DNA from: Microbispora triticiradicis | Lineage (GTDB): Bacteria; Actinomycetota; Actinomycetes; Streptosporangiales; Streptosporangiaceae | Assembly: GCA_003260025.2 (NCBI GenBank) | Contig: QFZU02000192.1 | Span: 30,556-94,555, forward strand | DNA: 64,000 bases | Reading direction: 5' to 3' | Shown: one piece after another, positions 58,984-64,000 of the stretch | Layout of the letters: each line of letters opens with the position of its first letter | How positions within the stretch are numbered: the first letter of the stretch is position 1 | Notes under the pieces: generated by a model | What the model saw: the letters and a program-made list of their open reading frames with translations, nothing else | What the model was told of the DNA's origin: nothing | Databases searched by the model: none | Made by a program: the position numbers and the translations under genes

Positions 58984-59228
58984 GCCGCGCTCGCTGGACC
59001 GCCGGAATCGGCCGTCCCGAAGATACTGACGCGGGCCTGGGCCAGTTCCTCCTCGGTGAACTCCCCGTGTTCCTCCTGGTGACGCAGCAAGTCAGCACCT
59101 AGGAGTTGGTGCCGCAGCTGGCGTGCCACCGCTTCGGCGACATAACCGGAGACATTGTCGGTGATCTTCCTGAGTTCGGCGACCTGCTCGTTCGGCAACG
59201 TCACTGTGATGCGCGTCGTATCGGCCAT
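58980..59228 (-). CDS. Ribbon-helix-helix antitoxin
   Basis: The product has 82 residues from ATG 59228. The N-terminal ribbon-helix-helix is TRITVTLPNEQVAELRKITDN followed by VSGYVAEAVARQLRH. The C-terminal half is acidic (HQEEHGEFTEEELAQARV) and would bind the PIN toxin. It overlaps the toxin gene by four bases. The pair is probably autoregulated at its own promoter in the 120-base gap to 59348. Confidence 0.88.
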   Translation of the reverse strand: MADTTRITVTLPNEQVAELRKITDNVSGYVAEAVARQLRHQLLGADLLRHQEEHGEFTEEELAQARVSIFGTADSGGPASAA

Positions 59229-59347
59229 AGGGCAATCATACTGCGGTATGCGTTTCAGTGGGACCGGTCTCGGGCCGGATCTCCGAATGGCGAAACGGGT
59301 GAGGCCGGCTGTAGAGGGGGCGGCCCCGCAGAGCTTGATCAACCCCG

Positions 59348-60946
59348 TCACACGCGCAGGACGGTGACCTGGCGGCCGGAGGGGGTGGTCGCCTGCTCGA
59401 AGCCGCCGCGTTCCTTCCAGGGCGGGGCCTCGGGGCGGCGGTCGAAGATCACCAGGATGCCGGTGGAAAGAGTGAGCCGGTCCAGATAAAGGTCGAGCTG
59501 GGCGAGGCCGTCGGATGTCGGGTCGTTCTCGCCTGCCCGCCTGACTTTCAATTCCATGGCCTCTCGCTGAATGTGCCGTTCGCCTTCGGGGCCGGTGTAG
59601 GGCCAGCGGATGAGCACGTCCAGTCGTTTGGTGCCGGCGGCGTACTCCCGGTCGAGGTGGCCGCCGCCGTTGACCAGGCGGTGCAGGAAGGCCATGAGGA
59701 TGATCTGGCAGGCAGCCTCGTGGTAGCCCTCCTGCCGGACGAGGACCTCGCCGTGCTCGCGCCAGAAGACGACGAACTCCTTCAGCAGGCGCGGCAGGTC
59801 GAATCTGCCGTCCGGCAGTACGAAGCTGTGCGGATCGGCCATCACGTACTGCTCCGACGGGTCGCCCAGCACCCGCAGGATGACCTCCCGATAGATCGGG
59901 TTCGCCACCTCCAGTGGGGGTCTCTGCCTGATCAGGCCAAGGTCGCGTACGTAGGACAGGTCGTCGGAGAAGCCGGGCTCGACGTGGGGGAAGACCCCGG
60001 CCACGACCGGCTCCAGCACCCGCTTGACCCGCGGCTCGTGCAGCCGGGCCACCAGAGAGTCCAGATGGGTGGCGCGCGCCCGGATCAACCGCTCCTTGGC
60101 CTCCTCCACCTGCCCGGCGGTGATGGCATCGGCCACCCCCATCCGCACGGTGATCTCATAGGCGAGGGCGTTGACCAGCCACGGCTGTCCCTGTGTCAGC
60201 TCGAAGACCCGGTCCAGCGCGTCCTTGGCGAACTCCTGGCCGGTCGCCTGCGTGTGCCGGCCGTAGAGTTCGGCGATCTGGTCGGCGCTGAAGTCGTCCA
60301 GGCGCAGCGACTCGGTGACGATGTTGAACGGGCTGGCCGGGTTCGACCGTCCGGGTACGCCGCCCGAGGCGACCTTGTAGTCACGCACGTCGCGCAGCCC
60401 GCACAGCACCACCGACGCGGGGAACGGACGGCCTCCCGGCCGTGCGTTGTGGCCGTCGCGGAGCTGGCTGAGGATGCTGACCATGCTGTTGCCCTGCAGG
60501 GCGTCGATCTCGTCGAGGAACAGCACCACCCGGCGCGGGCAGCGGCGGCACCACTCCGTCAACGCCGAACCGAATCGGGTGCCCGCCGGAGCTTGCGGCC
60601 AGGTGTCCGGCGGCAGCAGTTCCTCCGGCCAGGCCGCCCACTCGGCGGCCTGGCGGAGGGACGTCAGCAGAATCTCTTCCGCGGCGGCGTAGTCGTCTCC
60701 GGCTGATTTGGCGCGCTCGCAGGAGAACATCAGGGCGGCGATGTCGCCCTCGGCGTTCAGCTCGGACGCCAGGGCGTCCAGCGTGGTCGTCTTGCCGGTC
60801 TGCCGGGGCGCGTGCAGCACGAAGTAGCGATCCATCTCGATGAGCGCGCGCGCCTGCGGGAGCCGCGGCGTGGGGGGCAGCATGTAGTGGCGCCGCGGGT
60901 CGCACGGGCCCGTGGTGTTGAAATACTTCGCTCGCGGTGTCCGCAT
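59348..60946 (-). CDS. AAA ATPase with PD-(D/E)XK-like C-terminus
   Basis: The product has 532 residues. Walker A is APRQTGKTTTLDAL (about residues 46-59) and Walker B is VVLFLDEIDALQG. These fit the AAA-ATPase_like/AAA_14 type found in mobile and defence regions. The C-terminal 150 residues hold a nuclease-like core (RLDVLIRWPY, then REAMELKVRR, giving D...ExK) of the PD-(D/E)XK superfamily. It starts the minus-strand series of this island, with its own promoter near 60.95-61.0 kb. A role in nucleic-acid defence is inferred from domains and neighbours. Confidence 0.88.
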   Translation of the reverse strand: MRTPRAKYFNTTGPCDPRRHYMLPPTPRLPQARALIEMDRYFVLHAPRQTGKTTTLDALASELNAEGDIAALMFSCERAKSAGDDYAAAEEILLTSLRQAAEWAAWPEELLPPDTWPQAPAGTRFGSALTEWCRRCPRRVVLFLDEIDALQGNSMVSILSQLRDGHNARPGGRPFPASVVLCGLRDVRDYKVASGGVPGRSNPASPFNIVTESLRLDDFSADQIAELYGRHTQATGQEFAKDALDRVFELTQGQPWLVNALAYEITVRMGVADAITAGQVEEAKERLIRARATHLDSLVARLHEPRVKRVLEPVVAGVFPHVEPGFSDDLSYVRDLGLIRQRPPLEVANPIYREVILRVLGDPSEQYVMADPHSFVLPDGRFDLPRLLKEFVVFWREHGEVLVRQEGYHEAACQIILMAFLHRLVNGGGHLDREYAAGTKRLDVLIRWPYTGPEGERHIQREAMELKVRRAGENDPTSDGLAQLDLYLDRLTLSTGILVIFDRRPEAPPWKERGGFEQATTPSGRQVTVLRV

Positions 60947-61580
60947 GGTTACATTCTGCCGTCTACCTTGTCCGGTGCGCGGGCCGATGCGGGACGTGAT
61001 GGCCGCCCGGACTCCTGCTCACGCTCGGGCGATCACCACGGAGCCGAGGCCCCCGGCCGGAGGGTGGCCGGGTGCTCAGTCTGTTGATCGGTGTGACCGC
61101 GTACGCGTGATGTCGGACCGCAAGGCGGCTGCGATGAGCCATCCGGCGACGATGGCGATCAGACCGATGCCGAGCCTTGGTACGGCGGCGCTCACACACT
61201 GCTCGTGCCATGCGGCAGTGAAGGCACTGCCGGCCGCTTCTTCCATCTCGTCAAGGGCGATCCGGTGAGCGAACGGTGTCGTCAGCGCGCTACCGCAGGA
61301 TCCGCCGAAACTCCCGTACACCGGAATGAGAAAACCGCTGTCGGCCGGGACCCAGGCCGCACGTCTGCCTGGCGGTTGGAGCAGCGGGCGAGCCCGGGCG
61401 CCGGGAACGAGTGACCGCTACTCCCCAGGGTGTAGCCGGGCGCGGCCTGCTTCCCCGGTGCCAGGCTGAGATGTCTTCCTGGGCAGGACGACCGCTGACC
61501 GGTCCGAAGGCCACGATGTCCGGCATGTACGCGAGGGGACAGTCCCCGTCGCGCCCGGGGATCACGAGAGGACGGATGGC
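60947..61580. other. Intergenic region between ATPase and serine hydrolase
   Basis: About 630 bases between divergent genes. It includes one possible small membrane-protein frame (61076-61321), listed separately. Otherwise I see nothing definite. Confidence 0.4.
61076..61321 (-). CDS. Possible small membrane protein
   Basis: The frame gives 81 residues with one clear membrane helix (LGIGLIAIVAGWLIAAALRS) near the C-terminus, followed by a short basic tail. I cannot identify a family. It has no coupled neighbour on the same strand. Composition is acceptable but the evidence is thin. Confidence 0.35.
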   Translation of the reverse strand: MYGSFGGSCGSALTTPFAHRIALDEMEEAAGSAFTAAWHEQCVSAAVPRLGIGLIAIVAGWLIAAALRSDITRTRSHRSTD

Positions 61581-62846
61581 GTGAAGATCGGACTGATGGC
61601 ATTAGCAAGCGTGGCCATGGTGGGTGTCGGAGCCGGCATGGTGACGGCGGTGCCCGCGACCAGCGAGACGGCAGTCGTGCGGGCCGCCGCGACCGGCTCG
61701 GTGACAGGCGTCGATCCCGCGAGGCTGAGGTCCGCCCTGGACGATGTCCACCGCGCGGGGATGCCCGGTGTGTTCGCCGAGGTGCGCTCTGACGGCCGGG
61801 TCTGGCGCGGTGCCTCCGGGGTGGCCGATCTGGAAACCGGCCGTCCCGTGACGCCGGGCATGCTGCAACGCGTCGGCAGCCTTGCCAAGACCTTCGTCGC
61901 GGCCGCGGTCCTGCAGCAGGTCGAGAGGGGACGAGTCGAGCTCGACGCGCCGATCGGCCGTTATCTGCCGCACCTGATGCCGGGCGAACGTGGCAGGAAG
62001 GTCACTGTCCGGATGCTGCTCAACCACACCAGCGGCATAGCCGAATACCTCGGCTACGCGTTCCCATCCCTCCAGAGGTTTCCTTCTCTGCCGGACATGT
62101 CGCCCAAGAGCCTGGACGACAACCGGTTCAAGCGGTTCACCCCGGTTGAGCTGATCGGGATGGGACTCAGGGCCCCCGCCGTCGGCGAGCCCGGAGGCTC
62201 GCCGGGGGTGTACGCCAACACCAATTACCTGATCCTCGGCGAGCTCCTGGAGAAGGTGACCGGTACCACCGCCGAGACGTACATCACCCAGAACGTCATC
62301 AGACGCGCCGGGTTGCGGCACACCATGTTTCCGGCCGGGCCGCGGGTCAATGGACCGCACCCACGGATGTACGAGGCGTTCTTCGGCTTGATCGACCCGC
62401 CGCGCGACTACAGCGTCTACGACATGTCCTGGACAGGGATAGGTGCCTCGCTGGTGTCCACGATGGAGGATCTCAACCGCTTCTACGGCAAGCTGTTCGA
62501 CGGCAAGATCGTCAAGCCGTCATCGCTGGCCCAGATGCGGCGTACCGGCCCTGTCATCAGCCAGTCCGGGCAGATGATCTCCTACGGCCTCGGCCTGCAC
62601 GAGCTTCAGATCCCGGGTTGCGGCACCTTCTGGGGCAACGACGGGACGGTCTGGGGCGCGGAAACGCAGTCCTGGATCCGCGCCGACGGCCGGCGTCAGA
62701 TCTCCGTCGCGATGAACCTCGCGAGGTGGAACACGATCGATTCTTCGGGTAAGCCGCAGCCCCACCCCATCGATGACGCGCTGACGGCCCTCAAGCAGCA
62801 AGCATTGTGCGGCGACGAAGACGCCCCAGCTGAGAACGCCTCGTAA
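61581..62846 (+). CDS. Secreted serine hydrolase of the beta-lactamase / D,D-peptidase (class C-like) family
   Basis: The product has 421 residues from GTG 61581. A signal peptide (KIGLMALASVAMVGVGAGMV, split by a short turn) precedes the catalytic domain. The SxxK motif is in VGSLAKTFVAA and the YxN motif in GVYANTNYLIL. A third, KTG-like box is not obvious (GNDGTVWGAETQ fills its place). The family includes D,D-carboxypeptidases, esterases and class C beta-lactamases; the substrate cannot be called. It ends 138 bases before the tRNA gene. Confidence 0.9.
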   Translation: MKIGLMALASVAMVGVGAGMVTAVPATSETAVVRAAATGSVTGVDPARLRSALDDVHRAGMPGVFAEVRSDGRVWRGASGVADLETGRPVTPGMLQRVGSLAKTFVAAAVLQQVERGRVELDAPIGRYLPHLMPGERGRKVTVRMLLNHTSGIAEYLGYAFPSLQRFPSLPDMSPKSLDDNRFKRFTPVELIGMGLRAPAVGEPGGSPGVYANTNYLILGELLEKVTGTTAETYITQNVIRRAGLRHTMFPAGPRVNGPHPRMYEAFFGLIDPPRDYSVYDMSWTGIGASLVSTMEDLNRFYGKLFDGKIVKPSSLAQMRRTGPVISQSGQMISYGLGLHELQIPGCGTFWGNDGTVWGAETQSWIRADGRRQISVAMNLARWNTIDSSGKPQPHPIDDALTALKQQALCGDEDAPAENAS

Positions 62847-62983
62847 GAGGTGAGGCCGCTCATCCTCCGGCAGTTCTGGACGGCCGAGCCGGACATGTGA
62901 GCGAGGCGGCTTCCGGCGGCATGTACGGACAGGCGTGACCATTGGATCATGCGCAGGTCGGACCGCTGATCGCTGGCCGTACG

Positions 62984-63060
62984 TGGTAGGGCGGGTGGGA
63001 CTTGAACCCACGACCCACGGATTATGAGTCCGATGCTCTGACCGGCTGAGCTACCGCCCC
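62984..63060 (-). tRNA. tRNA-Met (anticodon CAT)
   Basis: On the minus strand a 77-base cloverleaf includes encoded CCA (62984-62986). The acceptor stem is GGGGCGG with CCGCCCT, the D arm GCTCAGC...GC, the anticodon loop CTCATAA (anticodon CAT) and the T arm GTGGGTTCAAGTCCCAC. The first acceptor pair is G-T. Elongator Met is the usual call; an Ile2 (lysidine) tRNA also has CAT and is not excluded. Confidence 0.93.
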
Positions 63061-63289
63061 GCAATGGTGGAGTCTCTCACAACTTAGGGCAGGAGGGGAT
63101 GCGGGCGCGGAGGGGAGCGACGCCCTTCGGCCCACGGCGTAATCCCCGCCTCCGCTGATCGTCCGCTGGTGCCGCTGGGTGGTCTGGGAGTATGGGGCCA
63201 TTGTCCGGGTATGTGATGCGAGAGGTGGTCAGGCTCCACACACGACGGCTCTGCGAAACGTGGCTCCGCAACGGATCGGGGGTGTCCCG

Positions 63290-64000
63290 GTGGGGAGACG
63301 GCTGGCGGGCGTCTGCGTGCTTCTCCTGGCGTCGGTCTCGGCGTGCGGACAGCGAGGGGAGGAGCGGGAAGCGGGCCTCGGCGCCATCGGGACCATCCGC
63401 GAGGGCTTCACCGTCGGCCTGTTGCTTCCCCGCGAGGGGCCCGAGCGCGCCCTGTTCACCCGCGCCTTGACGGCTCGCTGCCCGCGCTGCCGGGTCGAGT
63501 ACGCGAACGCCGCCGGTGACCGGGCCCGGCAGGGACGGCAGATCGGGCGGATGCTGGCGGACGGCGTCCGGGTGCTGGTCCTCGGCGCGGTGGACCCCGG
63601 CTCCGCCGCCCCCTGGGTGGCGCGGGCGAAGCTGGCCGGGGCGAAGGTCGTCGCGTACGACCGGCTCGCCGACGGGCCGGTGGACGCGTACGTCTCGACC
63701 GACCCGGCACGGGCCGGCCGGATGCAGGCCCTGGCCCTGCTCGGCGCGATGAAGCGTCCCGGGAAGGGCCCCGGGCCCGTGCTGCTCCTCAACGGACCGC
63801 CGGGCGATCCGTACGCGGCGGCCGTGAAGCGCAGCCTGCACGCGGTGCTGGACGGCCGCGTGACGATCGCCCGGGAACGGGACCTGGCCCGGCCCGGTGA
63901 CGCGGCGCGCGAGGTGGCGGCGGCCCTCGCGGCGCTCGGCGGACCCGCGAAGGTGGCCGGCGTCTGCTGCCCGGGCGATGCGGCGGAGGCGGTCGCGGCC
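63290..64000 (+). CDS. Sugar-binding lipoprotein of an ABC importer (partial, right edge)
   Basis: From GTG 63290 the product begins with a lipoprotein signal (RRLAGVCVLLLASVSACG, lipobox SVSAC). A periplasmic-binding-protein type 1 domain follows: FTVGLLLPREGPERALFTRAL, GRQIGRMLADGVRVLVLGAVD, AKVVAYDRLADGPVDAYVSTD and GPVLLLNGPPGDPYAAAV. The pattern AYDRL and NGPPxDPYA resembles xylose-binding XylF. The last visible codon is at the window edge, so the C-terminal part is missing. It lies after the tRNA and is transcribed away from it. Confidence 0.82.
   Translation, partial: MGRRLAGVCVLLLASVSACGQRGEEREAGLGAIGTIREGFTVGLLLPREGPERALFTRALTARCPRCRVEYANAAGDRARQGRQIGRMLADGVRVLVLGAVDPGSAAPWVARAKLAGAKVVAYDRLADGPVDAYVSTDPARAGRMQALALLGAMKRPGKGPGPVLLLNGPPGDPYAAAVKRSLHAVLDGRVTIARERDLARPGDAAREVAAALAALGGPAKVAGVCCPGDAAEAVAA

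Noticed and set aside
62984..63060. tRNA as attachment site of the neighbouring defence island
   Set aside because: No integrase and no second copy of the tRNA 3' end was seen in the window.

Overview
The window is about 70% GC with dense coding, strong GC bias at third codon positions, frequent GTG/TTG starts and an actinobacterial three-membrane-segment Rieske protein. It comes from a filamentous high-GC actinomycete; Streptosporangiales is my best guess (inference, not proof). Both ends cut through genes.

Region 1 (1-7.7 kb) is a regulatory and respiratory block: a partial DeoR regulator, an ECF41-type sigma factor apparently co-transcribed with cytochrome bc subunits qcrA and qcrB (no qcrC), an unknown protein, a short degenerate ECF41-like protein, and a VOC protein paired with another ECF sigma factor. 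Three copies of the ECF41 promoter pattern TGTCAC-N16/17-CGTC lie here, which suggests one small regulon.

Region 2 (8.2-22.5 kb) is a phenazine cluster: a ParB-like regulator, phzB, phzC, phzD, phzE, phzF, phzG, a BVMO-type (phenazine N-oxygenase-like) flavoenzyme, an ABM-domain protein and phzS. A MarR regulator, a quinone/azo reductase and an aromatic hydroxylase follow. The set fits a 1,6-dihydroxyphenazine N-oxide (iodinin-like) product.

Region 3 (22.5-30.8 kb) holds mostly secreted or surface proteins: a zinc metalloprotease, a lipoprotein, an Arg/Glu ten-residue-repeat protein, a trypsin-like protease, a SigE-family sigma factor with its membrane partner, and a GH30-CBM2 xylanase.

Region 4 (30.9-53.2 kb) looks like an uncharacterised biosynthetic cluster. 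Eleven tightly overlapping minus-strand genes encode two clavaminate-synthase-like oxygenases, an amidohydrolase, a radical SAM enzyme, a Rieske oxygenase, an ABC importer and two glycosyltransferase-like proteins. They are followed by a large LuxR regulator, a NodI-NodJ-like fused exporter, an archaeal-type aspartyl-tRNA synthetase behind a T-box leader, and a pair of ABC half-transporters. Two copies of a TCAGGGTTTTCCC motif flank the LuxR gene with matching promoter geometry.

Region 5 (53.3-61 kb) is a defence-like island on the minus strand: an AAA ATPase with a PD-(D/E)XK-like C-terminus, a ribbon-helix-helix/PIN toxin-antitoxin pair, an HNH nuclease fused to a pseudokinase-like domain, a UPF1-like SF1 helicase and a winged-helix protein. 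The window ends with a serine beta-lactamase-like hydrolase, a tRNA-Met(CAT) and a partial sugar-binding lipoprotein.
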